DNA of 64,000 nt from assembly GCA_034676185.1 (NCBI GenBank), contig JAUCCN010000003.1:36787-100786 (forward strand). Direction: 5' to 3'. The translations under genes were made by a program, and so were the position numbers. The notes beneath the pieces are model-generated. The model was not told the DNA's origin and ran no database searches. It worked only from the letters and a program-made list of their open reading frames with translations. Shown here piece after piece: positions 42,901 through 56,438 of this stretch (its first letter is position 1; the number at the start of each line of letters is the position of its first letter). The stretch is from UBA7396 sp034676185. GTDB lineage: Bacteria; Patescibacteriota; Gracilibacteria; BD1-5; UBA6164.

Positions 42901-45900
42901 CTTCTTTATTCATGTGAAAACTCGTTTCTACACTTCCATCTCTCTCAACATCTATTTGGATATCTTCTGGAGTTGCTCATCTTAAATCAAGATCTCATAA
43001 TCAAATATTTAACATATTTGCTATATCATTTCCAAATGCATTTATAGGAAGAGCCATTTGTCTTGCCATTTCTACTAAAAACTCTATTTCTAATTCTAAA
43101 TTTACAAATGTAGAAACTTTTATCGCATCTACAAATGGAAATGAAAATTGAGGAAGAGACATATCAAGAAAATCAATTCAAAGATATCCTGTTCTTTCTG
43201 TAATAAATGCAATTTGGTCTCATGCTCTCCACTCTGGAACAAATGGTGAGGTTTTTAAAATACACATTACTTTTGTAATAATTTTTAGTATATTTAAAAA
43301 TGCTTCAATAGCTGAAAGAAGTTTTGGAAGTTTTGGTGGTGGTGGTAGATTTGGTAACTCAATATTTGGTAAAGATGGCAAATCTGGAAGAGTTGGTAAT
43401 TCAAATTCCGGTAACAGGGGTATTGAAGGTAAATTCAATCCGAGACTTGGACTATTTGGAAGATATAAATTTGGAAGAGTTGGAAGTACAATTGGTCTGA
43501 GGTTGAACTCAAACTCTGGCAATCATACTACAAGCGATACTCTAATATCGTGTAAATCAAGATAAATATCTGGCCATTTTGGAAATTGTATTACTGGTAT
43601 TTTTGGAAGTACCATACTGATAAGTTTCCATATAAAATATTGTAAATCATATCTTTCATTTTTACATTGGTGACATTCTGCATCAAAATCAACAAATACA
43701 TCTATTAAAAGTTGCCATGATTTTAAAATAGCTTTAATAAGGACATAAAGCTCTACCCATGCTTTAAATCTTTTTCCATTTTCTCCAATCCGTCAACCAG
43801 TAATTTTAGAAATAGTTTCAATATTACATAAAATTTGCTCAATCCGAACATCTTTTATTTTTAACATTTTATAGATATCTTCTGGAATATTTTTATATGA
43901 TTTTAAAATCTCAATATTTCTATCAATAGAAGAAATAAGTGCTTGAGCATTTATAATATTTTTACATTCTTGACTAGAAGAAGTTTCTACACAATTATAA
44001 TTTTCTATATTCCGCTGCTTTTTTGCTCTCTCAAGTTCTTGTGTCCGTTGAAGCTTAGTAGCTTCAAAATCAGCAATTGCTTTATCAAGAGTGGTTTTAT
44101 CTATCCAAGGAATATTAAAATTCACTTTTTGAGGTTCTATTTTTACTATCGGCATATTTGATAAAAATTCATAGGCTGCCTTTATTCCTCCAAGAGATTT
44201 ATTCTGTCCAAGATTTTTTTGTGCTTGTAATTTTGAAACTTCAAGTTCAGTAGTCAAACACTCCGTCATATTTTCATCACAATTAAGTGAAGAAAGCTGT
44301 GAATTTTTAGCATCTATTTGTGCCTGAATATTTTCTTGCTTTTGTAAAGCTGTCTCTTCTCCTGCAGAATATGATCACTTTAATTTTTCTAAAAATCCTG
44401 AAAAATCACTATCAAAAACTCAATTAAAATCAGGTAAAATAATATATAATGTTGGAAAATCAGTTAATTTATTTGCTATCTCTTCTATTTGTCTGGTTAC
44501 CCATTCCATTATAAAATCAGGAAAAGGAGAAATTCTTGTCATACTTACATTCACAACATCTTGAAAATTTCACTCTTTTAAAGCTCAAAAATCAATATCA
44601 ACTCCAATATCTTCTTTCCCTCCATTTCCAATAGTTAAAAGAGGATTATTTGGAAGTTTCCAAGCATGAGTAGGGCCTGAAGCAATAGTTGATAAAATAT
44701 TTTCTAAATCTGTATCAAGACTTGAAGATTTATTCCCAGTATTTTTATAATTGACATACTCTCCTCATTTTTCTCATAAGTAAGGTGATGCATTATTTGA
44801 ATTTTGCCCAGAACAATTTCAATTTATTATCTCAGCATTTGGATCTCATAAATTATAGATTTCTCCATCTGAGCCATCATTTTTACATCCAAATACTGGA
44901 GTTGCTGCAACCACACAATTTCCTCCTGGAACAAATGGATGAAGCCCCATAGGATTTGAATTTCCTGCTACAATTGGTGGTGCTCAAAAACATACCGCAA
45001 TTCCCACAGCTCCAGTTAAAGTTGGAGTAACAAACACTCTAATAAAGTTCGTAGGTGATAAAGTTCAAAGCCGCCCCCCAGCACCAGTTCCAAAACATCA
45101 TGGTAAATTTACTGCTGGAGGCCAAGGCATTGGAACACATTTTTTTCCAACTCTTTTCCAATTCATCGCAGAAAAAATAGGAAGTCATTCTCAAACATGT
45201 AATCCATCTCAAACAGGCATCCCAAAGAGTGTTGGATCATTTCATGGAGCAAGAGGAGCCCAATTAAGAGGCATAGAAATACATCCTCATCCACCAAATC
45301 AACAAGAAAGTCCCGCTAAAATAGTATCTACATCTGCCATAATTTTATCAACATTTTGATTTATTTTATCAAGTGAGTTCATAAAATCATCGTTTTCGTC
45401 TCCTCAAGATGAAATATCATTATTAAATGTATTTAAATTTTCCTGAGCATATTGTTGTAAAAGATCTATATTTGAACCTCAAGATCCACTTAAAAGTGCA
45501 TCTATATAATCAGGAATACCATTTCCATCTGCATCAACTGCATTTCCTTCTAATTCATCTGGTAAATCATTTTCACAAGATGGAGTATGAATAGTTTTTT
45601 CATAATCTCTTTTAGCAATTGATTTATAGAGTCATATTTCTTGTCAACAATTTTCATTTTTATCTTTAAAAATAATATCTCCATGCTCTGTTTGATTATC
45701 AAAAAATCAAGCATCTATATATCAATATTCAAATGTTTTTGTCGTAAGAGTAATAGTAAGCTCAAGCTTTTGCCCTGGAAGAAGTGAGATATATTCTTTT
45801 TTATCTCATGACATATAAGAATCTAGCAAAAAAGTATACTCACTACTTGGAGAAGTTTGTAAAATAATATTTTCACTCCCTATTTCTTTTTGTCAAATTT

Positions 45901-48900
45901 TAAGAGAATATTTTGAGTTTTCAGTAAGGGAAAAAATATCATATATTTTTTCTGTATAAGCTATATTTTTTAATGGAGTTGTATTATTATTCGTAATTTG
46001 TATCGTTAATTTTACACTGTCTCATCAGGCTAATATATTTCCATTTACATCGGTATATTTTTTAGTAATCTCAATTCCATTATACTCAGCATACTCACTT
46101 TTCACAAAAGTAGTAAGATCATTTGAAATTTGAGTTCATTCAGATCATATTTGAATATTTGGGTCATTTTGATACATTTCAAATAAATCTTGTAATTCTC
46201 TACGAGTATCTTGAATTCATTTTTCTACATCAGAAACACCATCAGATAAATCTGGTGAAGTTTGAGTAGAAGTTCCAGAAAGAGTTTTTATAACATCATT
46301 TACAGATTTTTGTTGATCTTGCAATCATGAAATCATTTCTGGTGTCATAATAGAATCAGGGAGCTCAAAAGGAAGTTGTACTCATGAAAAACTAGACACC
46401 TCATTTTTTCTTTTTCCTGCTGGTGTATAATTCATTTGAGTAAATACCAATTTATCAATAAGTCCCTCATTTAATTTTTGAGCTTGATTTTGTGTATTAT
46501 TTGAAAGGTTATTTGAATTTTTCTTTAATTCTTGTAAGAGTTCTTCACTACTGGTGAGATTTTCTAAAGTTTTATCTTTTGGTATTTGATACAGTCCATC
46601 ATAATAAAGAGCTCAGAGATCTTTTCTTATTTCTCCATTCAAACGAATTCACAATCAAGAATCAATCAATTTTTTATCAAATCTTCCTTCAGTTGCAGTT
46701 CCATAAAAAATATGTAAATCTCAAACATCATCTAAAATAACTAAGTCCATTTTCCCGTCTAAATCCATATCAAATGCAATGATTTGATTGATCGTTCAAT
46801 TCAAAGTAATATTGGTTTGTATTCTTTTAAAGTCTTTTTCACGATTTGAAAGAAGAATAATTTCTCTATCTTTATTCAGAAGTACAATATCTTCGTATGT
46901 ATCTCCAAAAAAATCTCAAGTAATAATTGATGATTTTTTATTGATATCAGCAATATAAACAAGATTTCCTCTATTTATAAAATCTCCAAATACTCAAGTT
47001 CCTTCAAGTAACTCTATATATCATCATCTTTTAAGAATAACAATATCTTCTTCACCATCATTATTATAGTCTATAATATTATATCATAAATTCTCAGAAT
47101 CCTTTGATACTAAATATCAAATAGTCGCATCATATTTTCTAGTTTTTGGAGTCCCAGGTAATTTTTTTGGAATTGGTTTTAAACTTGCCACTGGATCTCA
47201 AATATTAATAAGTCCAAAAGTCATAAAATCTTTCGTTGCTTGTCCAATAGTTTTTCCAGCAGCAAAAGAAAGGAGGATTTTATTATCTTCTTTCCATCAA
47301 AGACCATCTTTTGATTCAAATCTTTCATATCAAAATTCAAAAAAGGTTCAAAATTGATTTACTGATTTTGTATTTGAAGCAAATGGATCATTGTAAGCAA
47401 TCGTATATCCAATATTTTCTTTTGTGGAAGATCATAAATAATTTGACTTATAAAAATAATCTCTTGCTTCTAAATATATTATCATTCATCCTTCTGTTTG
47501 GGTAGAAGTAACTTCTGGTTGTAAAGAAATATCTCTAATAATTTTTAGGTTTTCTTTTGGAAAATATATCACTGCATTTCAGACTATTTGTCCTCCAACT
47601 TTGAGATTTAAAGACAATCATTCTTTTGAATTTTTATTTAATTCAAAAGTAACATCATTTGATTTTTTCATTTTTCCATTTGGAGAAACTTCAAAAAGAA
47701 TAGTATTTTGTGCATTCATAAATCTCAATCCATTTCTTTCATCAGCGAGAGATGAATAATTATTACTCAGTGATTTTACAAAAATGGTTGGCGAAGTTTT
47801 ATCATAACACGATACAAGAGAAGCTGATTGACACTTATCAATAAGTTTTCATTTTTTAAAAGTATAAAAAATTTTTGCTGCAAGGGTTCAAAAGGTATTA
47901 TTATAAAAAGAAACTTCTAAATCTCAATCTTTACTAACAGAAAAATGAGAACTCACATCTTGAGAAATATCACCGCTTTTATTATTTACTACAAGATTTC
48001 CATTTGGATGAATATTTAAAATTTCAGCATATTTTGTAGGATCCGTCAAAAGAGTGGTTACTCAAAGTGCTTTATTATTTTTATCAAAAATGATAGAATT
48101 TGCGAGATTATCTTTTATAGTAATATCTCCATAATTACTTCATAAAAGAGTCGTATAGAGAGAATTATATTTATTTCCATCAATTTTTTCTTTATTCCAA
48201 AAATAAAAACTTTCTATTTTTCATACATTTTCTCATACTCAATTCACAACAATAGTATTTTGTTCTTGAAACAAAGTAATAAGCTTATTTTGTACTAAGA
48301 TATTTTGATCTTTAAAGTTTTGACTTGATTTTAAAATTTCAAGATCAAAATATTCAAATCTATAATTTTTTGTATCATAGTCAGTAAAAAACTTTTTTCC
48401 CATTTCGGTTAATATTCCTCATTCTCTCATTCAGGTAATCGTGTCTAATTTTTCTTTTGCAAATGGAGACTGCCCAATAATTTCAATTTTATTTTCACTT
48501 AAACTTGGAGTAGATCAAACTTTAAAATATGCAGTTCCTGGAATATCAGTTCCTGATAAAATAAAAGTTGCCTTTCCTTTTTTCACCTTTTCTCAAGAAG
48601 TATTTGCTTGGATAATATTACGATATTGAGGTAAAATTTCTAAATTTAATTGGGTATTAGTATCATTCCAAGCAACATTTCCATACCTATCTTTTATCTC
48701 TGCATATAGATAAGAAATTGATGCTGAATTGGCTTCAATTTTTGCTTTTGAAAGGGTAAGATCTATTTTTAATCATACTTCTGGTAAAATATTTATTTCT
48801 TTATACACTGAATTTTTTACTCATTCAATTTTGAATTCAAGTTGAATTTTTTCTCAAGATTTTGTTTTCGTTTTAAAACTTCCTGATCATACTCCATTTT

Positions 48901-51900
48901 GAATATTGATATAATTTTCATTTGATGTGAGGTACATTCCATTACTTACCAAATAGGCTCTTGAATTAAAAGCTGTTTTTTCATTTTGATTTTGAACAGT
49001 AAGAGAATAGGAATATTCATTATTTCCTACCTTTATTTCGGAAGGAAGTCCTGAAAGTTCAAAAGCTATCCTATCAACTACTGAAATACTCACCACTTTT
49101 TCACTTAAGATTTTTTCAGCAAGTTTTAAACGAAATGTAATATTTGAATCCCCAGAAATAGGAGTTGATTGCAAACGAAATGCTCTATAAGCATCATATA
49201 CTTGGAATGTTTGCTTTTTTTGATTATTTTCAAAAACTACACTATTTCCAGAAATTTCAGCTTCTACAGTATAAAATTCACCTGATGCTGGATTATCATA
49301 TTGATCATAAATACTAAATACATGAGTCGTAATCACTCATCATTTTTCCATTAAATTCGTAGAAAGTTGAGGTTCAATTTTTACTGCAGTATCCGGAAGA
49401 ATGGTAATATATTTTTTAATAATAAATCCAGTAGAATCTTTTATTTCAAATCTATAAACTCCCGCTTCTTTAAAATCTCAAAGAGGAAATGCAGAATTTG
49501 CATTTGGAAGAGAAAGAGTATCAATAATTTTTTCATTATTTTGGTTATAAATATTGATACTAAGTGGATATCTGATAGCTATTTTATTTCCTTTTTTATC
49601 TTGATTTGAAAGAGTAATAAAGAGTTTTTCTTTTGCTAAAGAAAGTGCCCCAAGAGATGAAAGATTATTTTTTTGAGAAAGAAAGAAACTTTCTTCCATA
49701 ATAAAAACATTTTGATTTTTTGAAGCAGATACACTTCCAGCAGTTACATCCAAAGATAACTCATTTTCAAACGATCAAAGTTTATAGGTAGAAATATGAA
49801 AAACATCTCCTCTCACTTGAAAAGTAATCTGTGATTGTTTTTCCTCTATAACTTCTCAAGAATATGATTTTAAAGTTAAAGTTGCTTTTAATGTTACATT
49901 CGCATCCTTTGATTTAGTAGAAAAATTATATCTAAATTTCCCTCTATTTAATTTTACTATAATATCAGAAAAAGAAAAATACTTTTGAGATTCTTTTCTT
50001 GCTTTTTCATCTTGAAGTTTTTCATTTTGAGTATCAAAAATAGTTTTTATATTTGAATTAAGAAACTCTTTATTTTCATCATTAGGGATTTCAAGTTTTA
50101 TAAGCTCAAATTTTACCTCTGAAAAACTATCATAGGTTAACACAGATCATGAATTATCTGCCAAATAAGTATCTAAAAATCATACTTTATTATATGGATA
50201 TTTTATAGAATCTGTTTGAAAATGAAGCGTTGCATTTTTTATAGCTTTTTCTAAAACATCTGGAATTCCATTTTTATTTATATCTTCTCCAGAAATATCA
50301 CTTGGAAGATTATTGGTATCATCACAATTTGTGCACACTCATTGATTTGAATTTGAAGCAAACATATCTTCATAAAAATTCATTGCAGGTAATCAACAAT
50401 TTCCATCATTAATACTAATTTTTGGAGGAAGCATATCTTTTAACCGACAAATAACAGCTGGGATCCATTTCCAAATAGGAACTCATTCCGGTGGAGCACA
50501 TTTAAATAAAGCCTCGCCATCATCTACATCTTTTATACTTAGTAAATAATTATTAAGATTTTGATTTGCAGCTATAATATCAAGATATGGATTTTCTCCT
50601 TTTTCTTCCGGATCAAGTTTAACATACATATTTTTTGAATCTCAAGGAGCTCATAAATATGCTATTTCATACATTTTTTTGTTTCTTGGAAGATAAAAAT
50701 TAAAATCATTTCCTCCAAATTGATCTGAAAGATAATTTTCAAAAATAAATTTATATTTTGCTGAAACACTCGTAAGATTATTCCATAAAATAGAAAATAC
50801 TAATGTATCAACATAACTCAAAGTTTTTTTATCTCATAAAATCTCTACTTCTTTATCTGGTTTTGCCAAAAGTTCCGCATATAAATCAATATTTGCTTGA
50901 GGATAAAGTCCAGTTTTTAAAAGTTCATATATTTTCTGATCCTCCCCAGTTAACTTTGATGGATCTTTTTGATTAATGAGGGTATTTATTTCTCTTGATT
51001 TTTGATCAAGATATTCTTTGAGAGAATTTTTTGCATTTTCAAGAGTAAAAGCATTATTTCATAAAGTAGTTACTCTAAATAAATATGGGTACTCTATTTT
51101 TCCATATGTATTATCTGCGGCAATAAAATCAATATATCTATTTTTATCAATAGGTAAATTTGGAGAAATCATATATTGAGTTTGTTTATATAATTCCTCA
51201 CTATTTGGAGATTTATGCTCAATATAAGAAGCCAGCTTATGAAAATTATATGAATTTTCGGTAACTCCAGTTGTACTTTCTTGACCTCAGAAATTTTCTC
51301 CTTGATATCATCATCCATTTCATCCTCCCCCTTCTCAACAAGCAGAAGATAAAGATTTTACAACTACTCCATCAAGTTTTAGAAAATGCTCTTCACAAGA
51401 ATTAAGCGGAGTTATTGGAAATTTTTTATAGGTTTCATCAAAATTATAAGCATACGGATATTTAATATTTGTAGAATTACAATTCCATCAAATAGCAGGA
51501 TTTCCATTTATAGGTACACTATAAGAAGTTTGTGCTTGTCACTCGTCTCATCACTCACTTTTTGTTAAAATAAGATTATTGGTAAAACACATTTCTGGTT
51601 TTGGATTTTTCGTAATATCTGCTATCTTTAATCCTCATAATACATCATATAAAGGAGTAATAGCATTAGTAGTATCGCTAAATTTTAATTTATAAATATT
51701 TGTACTTTGATTTGCTTGATTTGCTTGAGTTACATTATCCACATCATAAACAACATCAAGATTCAGTGGGGAATTACCTCCCCAATATCCTCTTGTTTCT
51801 GCATTTCTACAAAGAGCTATATCTGGCTCTACATTATTGATATTAAATGCTCTATTTGACTCTACTAATTGTCCTCCTGAAAAGCTTGAACCTCTATAAA

Positions 51901-53203
51901 AACTACACTCTCCAGCAGTAAGAATATCTTTTGCTTGCATACCATACAAAAAATTTGTATAGGTAGAATTTCCAAGTTGAAACTCACTTGGAACAGCAAT
52001 ATTTCTTGAAAGTCATTGTTTTACTATACTATCAATAATTTTTTCCAAATCAGTATTTACATTCTTTAAAGATGCATCAGAAATAGTATCAAGATTAGTA
52101 AGAAGTGCTGGAATAAGATCAACATTCACCTGACTTGATCAAGAATTATATCTTCCTGCATTATGAACATTTTTTCTCATTTCTCCAAGAGCACTTTCAT
52201 TAAAAATTTGCAGAAAATTTTTAGTCGTATTTTTAATAATATGCCTTAGCTGTACATCTGGAATATTTACTGTAGTAGGACCTAAAAGCATTTCACTCAA
52301 ATCAACTCCGCTTCAGAAAATACTTCCAATATCTCAAATATATTCTCCTTGAGCTGCAAAATAGTTTGCTTTTAATTTCTCAGCAAGTTCAGAAGAAAAT
52401 CTATTATAAACTAAATCTTCTTTATTTTGTAAATATCCTTCATATGCTTTATAATCAACATATTTTACTGATTTTGTTTCTCTGATTTGGTCATAATAAA
52501 AAACATAGGGTTCATATTTTTCCATTAAATCCTCTCACATGTTTCCATTCATAATTCATTTTGCATTTTCAAAAAGTCAATTTCCTTGATAAAAATCATT
52601 ATTTTTTGCAAAATAATCATTAATTTCCTTAATATCTTCTCATCTATTTCAGGTATTAGGAGAAATAAATCAGTGCCAAATTTCTGCTTTTGGTGTATCA
52701 ATTACATCTTTATTTAATTTATATATTTTATCTGTTTCATTATAAATATATAATTTTTCATCAAAATCTACATATGGAAATACTGTTTTCTCATGACTTC
52801 CACCATTTTCAACTACTGGAAGAGCTAAATCTCATACAAACACACTTCAAATAAGTCTTGAGTTTCCAGTCAATCCATCAAGGCCATTATATCATTCAAA
52901 ATATAATTTTTCATTCAGTGACGCAATATTAAAGGGATGTGTATTTCCAGGAATTGGAATAATCATTGTTTTTGTATTTTCTAAAACTCATTGAATATTT
53001 CTAGCATATTTATCAATACTATTTTTTACTCCAGAATAAATTTCTTCTTGTACAAAAATAGAAACAAGATTATAATTTTTGCTATCCGCTGCAAAAATAG
53101 TTCCTAAAAAAGTAAAAAATGTTACATGAAAAGTAAAAGAAAAAAGGATAGAAAATATGAGCAAAAAAGAGAGAAATTTTTGAATCTTTGTATAATTTTG
53201 CAT
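39932..53203 (-). CDS. giant secreted surface protein (about 4,423 aa)
   Basis: One frame of about 4,423 codons. All long sub-frames between TGA codons lie in the same phase from 53233 to 39932, and about ten lines I checked had no TAA or TAG. I chose the ATG at 53203 because it opens a signal peptide (basic start, hydrophobic core, cleavage near IFAADS); an ATG at 53233 is also in frame. Visible parts: a dockerin-like DINKNGIPDVLEK (about residue 975); beta-rich Ig-like stretches (1,000-1,900); FG-GAP-like repeats DYNNDGEEDIVIL, FGDTYEDIVLL and DMDLDGKMDLVIL (2,040-2,150); DADGNGIPDYIDA (2,560); a Gly/Pro/Cys-rich region (2,600-2,800); coiled coils (about 2,960-3,070 and 3,500-3,600); an LPxLP stalk (3,235-3,290); and another DFDNDGDEDIIYM (3,717). 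No membrane anchor or LPxTG is seen at the C-terminus. Probably cell-surface, possibly host attachment. Confidence 0.85.
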
Positions 53204-53301
53204 AAAAAAAATGTTAAAATAATTACTTTGCATTATTGTAACATATTTTTGTATTTTTTCAAAAGAAAAAGTACTATTTTTTAGCTTTAATGAAACATTT
53301 A

Positions 53302-53532
53302 TTAATAGGTAATTTTATCAACAAATTTTCTTACCATTGGAACTACAAAAAGTGCTATTGGAAGTCCTATTAAAAAAGCCCCCCACCAAGCATGAAGCCA
53401 GAGCGAAATAAAATTATCTGGAAATCAAACATTTCTATAAGTTACAAATGCTGACATCAGTCCAGACATCATACTTGCCATTAAAAAAGCAAAAATTACA
53501 TTATAATATTTTTTGGGAAATATTTTTTTCAT
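53302..53532 (-). CDS. small DUF2798-like membrane protein
   Basis: 76 residues with two hydrophobic segments (VIFAFLMASMMSGLMSAFV and WWGAFLIGLPIALFVVPM) joined by a short loop with Trp/His. This is the two-helix pattern of DUF2798 proteins, whose function is unknown. It lies between the giant gene and the aldehyde dehydrogenase gene, on the same strand. Confidence 0.7.
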
Positions 53533-53614
53533 ATTTTTAGTGTTATTAAATAAAATAATATACCTACTAGGCAGGTATAGTATTTATCTTGTTTGATTTA
53601 TCAAATAATTATTT

Positions 53615-54979
53615 TTAATATATAACTACTTTTTTATTAGTAAAAGATTTGAGTCCATCAGGACCATTTTCTTTTCCATATCAAGATTTTTTTACTCATC
53701 AAAAAGGAAGACTTGCTCTTGACCCGGCAATATTATTAATAAAAATCATTCCTCAATCTAATTTTTTTGCTACTTCAATAGCTTCTTCTTGGTTGTTTCC
53801 AAATACGACTGCTGAAAGTCAAAAATCTGTTCCATTTGCTAACTCAATAGCTTCCCCAATATTTTTATATTTCATCACTGATGCAACTGGTCCAAAAATT
53901 TCTTCATGAAAAGATGAAGTTTCTTTAGTTACATCTACTAAAACTGTTGCTGGAAAGAAAAATCATTTTCTATCTAAAGGCTTTCATCCAGTAGTAATTT
54001 TTGCTCAGCTTGCTACTGCTCTTTCTACTTGTTTCTCAATATCTAAAACTGATTTTTTACTTGATAATGGTTGAAGTTGAGTTTTTTCATCCATAGGATC
54101 TCAAATAACAAGTTCAGACATTGCTTTTGTATATTTTTCTACAAATTCATTGTATAAAGTTTCTGGTATTAAAAATCTTTTTGATGCATTACATGCTTGT
54201 CATCCATTTCTTACTCTTGCATTTACTGCATATTCTATTACTTGATTCATATCAGAATTTTCAAGTACCAAAAACGCATCATTTCCTCCAAGTTCTAAAA
54301 CTGAAGGTTTCAAATATTTTCCAGCTAAAGATCAAACAGCACTTCCGGCTCATTCGCTTCCAGTAAGATTTACTCAAGCAATATATTTATGTTTAATAAT
54401 ATCTTCACTCAGAGATGATGATACAAAAAGGTTTTGGTATACTCCTTCTGGAAAACCTGCTTTTTTAAATAATTCTTCTATTTTAAGAGCGACCAAAGGT
54501 ACATTTGATGAATGTTTATAGACTTGTGTATTTCAAGCTAAAATATTTGGAACTGCCGCTCTTAAAAGTTGGTTAAATGGGAAATTCCATGGAGCTACTC
54601 AAAAAATAACTCAAATAGAATCATACATTTCTTTTACTTTTAATCCTTCTGTTTCATAATAAGTTTCTTTCAAAATTTCTTCAAAATTATTTGCAAACCA
54701 TCTGATAAGATTTGCTGTTTTTTGAAGTCCAGTCTTTGAAACATGATTCAACATTCCCATTTCAATAGTTTCCAATTTTGATGATTCTTCTATATCATTT
54801 TCTAATTCATCAGCTAATTTTAAAAATAATTCTTTTTTATATGAACTTGGAGCTTCTTTCCAAGTTAAATATGCTTCGTGTGCTTTTTCAATTTTTTGAT
54901 TTACTTCTTCTAAAGTAAGTGTTTCAAATTCAGCATTTAATTCCTCTGTATAAGGATTAATTGATTGTAATTTTGCCAT
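53615..54979 (-). CDS. NAD(P)-dependent aldehyde dehydrogenase (succinate-semialdehyde type)
   Basis: 454 residues. It has APWNFPFNQ, the cofactor-site LTGSEGAGSAVG, the catalytic base in LELGGNDAF, the nucleophile Cys in NGGQACNASKR and the C-terminal LPFGGVKKSGYG. It oxidises an aldehyde to an acid with NAD(P). The short form without an N-terminal extension is close to the GabD/YneI subgroup. The TGA glycine next to the catalytic site (GGQAC) supports the code. It is one of two metabolic enzymes in an otherwise information-processing window. Confidence 0.9.
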
Positions 54980-55083
54980 AATTCATGTTTATAAAATAAA
55001 TCACTATATATTTTATAGTGATTGAATAAAATTGCAAGTTTTTATATTTTTTTTCTTATTTTCAGCATATGAAATAATATATT

Positions 55084-55773
55084 CTAATTTTTAAATAATC
55101 TCTTATAAATATCAACACATGGTGCAAACTCATATTCTATTTCATGAATATATCAATAATCAAATGATAAAATTTGAGAATTATTCTTGATATTTAAAAT
55201 AATTGGAGAATGAGTTGCTATTAAAAACTGAGATCATTTTGATACCATATATTTGATTATTTCCACTACTTTCAGCTGATTTTCTGGGGAAAGAGCTGAT
55301 TCGATTTCGTCTAAAATATAAAATCAAACTGAATTCATTTGTGATTCAAATATTCTTAAAAATTGTTGTCCATGCGACATATTATGCAAATTTTCTCATC
55401 CATATGGATGAAATCATGAAATATTTTCTAAATAATTAATAAAATTATATATTCATTCTGCTCTGAAAAAATATCAATATTGAAATTTAGTTGGCTGCCA
55501 TGATAATTGTATCTAATTATTTTCTAAATTATCCTCCGCATTGGTTTGATAAAAACTATTTTTTGTTCCTCATTCTTTATTAAATCAAAAACTGGTAGCA
55601 ATATTTTCAAGCAAAGTAGATTTTCCACTTCCGTTTTCTCAAATAAAATAAGTAATTGGCTGTTCTAAATCGAGAGATGTAATATTTTTAAATACTTCAA
55701 TTTCATTTATAAATTTATTTTCTCAAATTTTTGAAGTATCAAAATAAATAGTCTTTAAAAAATTTTTAGGCAT
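55084..55773 (-). pseudogene. ABC/AAA-type ATPase with an internal TAG
   Basis: A 229-codon frame: a P-loop in YFIGENGSGKSTLLENIA, LSHGQQ-like NMSHGQQFLRIF, Walker B with FYILDEIESALSPENQ, and a switch His in LIATHSPII. This is the compact ATPase seen in OLD/RecF-like proteins. The frame is open throughout except for one in-frame TAG at 55513-55515 (codon 87), between the Walker A region and the signature. TAG is a real stop in this code. So it is either a recent nonsense mutation (pseudogene), a sequence error, or two separate pieces. The final stop is also TAG. Confidence 0.75.
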
Positions 55774-55908
55774 ATAAATTTTTAAGTAATATAATTTCAT
55801 TATATTCTCAATATAAAAAATACAATATTTTCTCTTTGAAATTCAATTTATTTTTGAAAAAAAACTGAAAAATATTATATTTATTTCCATATTTCTTTAT
55901 AACTTTTT

Positions 55909-56418
55909 ATGGAAAATATTATTTTTATTATTCTACTTATTTGATTTTTCTCATTTTTTTCACTTGCTCCTTTTGTGCCAACCAGAAACAAAGATTTAGA
56001 AAGAGTTGCTAAAATAGCTTGATTACAAGAAAATGAAACCTTTTTAGAAGTCTGATGTGGAACGGCAAAAGTAAGTATTTTTATGGCAAAATATTATCCA
56101 AACAACTCAATTGTGTGAATAGAATTTTCACCGTTTTTATATATTATCTCAAAAATAAAAGCTTTTTTTTCATGACAAAAAAATATAAAAATTATTTATG
56201 GGAATGCTCTTAAACTTGATTTTAGTAAATATGATATTTTATATATTTTCTGAAGTCCAAGTTCTTTGAAAGAAAAAATTATTCCAAAATTTAGGGAAGA
56301 AGCAAAAGAAAATTCAAAACTGTTATCGTATTGTTTTTCATTTGAAAACTCTTGATTAGATGAAAAAAAATATAAAGAAAATGAAAATGAACTTTCTATT
56401 TTTGAATATAAAAAATAA
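55909..56418 (+). CDS. membrane-anchored SAM-dependent methyltransferase-like protein
   Basis: 169 residues. An N-terminal hydrophobic segment (IIFIILLIGFFSFFSLAPFV) is followed by the class I methyltransferase motif I FLEVGCGTAKVSIFMA and the acidic end of strand 2 in SIVGIEFSP. The substrate is unknown. It is divergent from the ATPase and convergent with the acetolactate-synthase-like gene, with which it shares a terminator. Confidence 0.78.
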
Positions 56419-56438
56419 AACCTTTTCAGGTTTTATTT
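56413..56438. terminator. bidirectional terminator after the methyltransferase
   Basis: AAATAAAACCT, loop TTTC, AGGTTTTATTT. Both convergent genes end in it. Confidence 0.75.
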
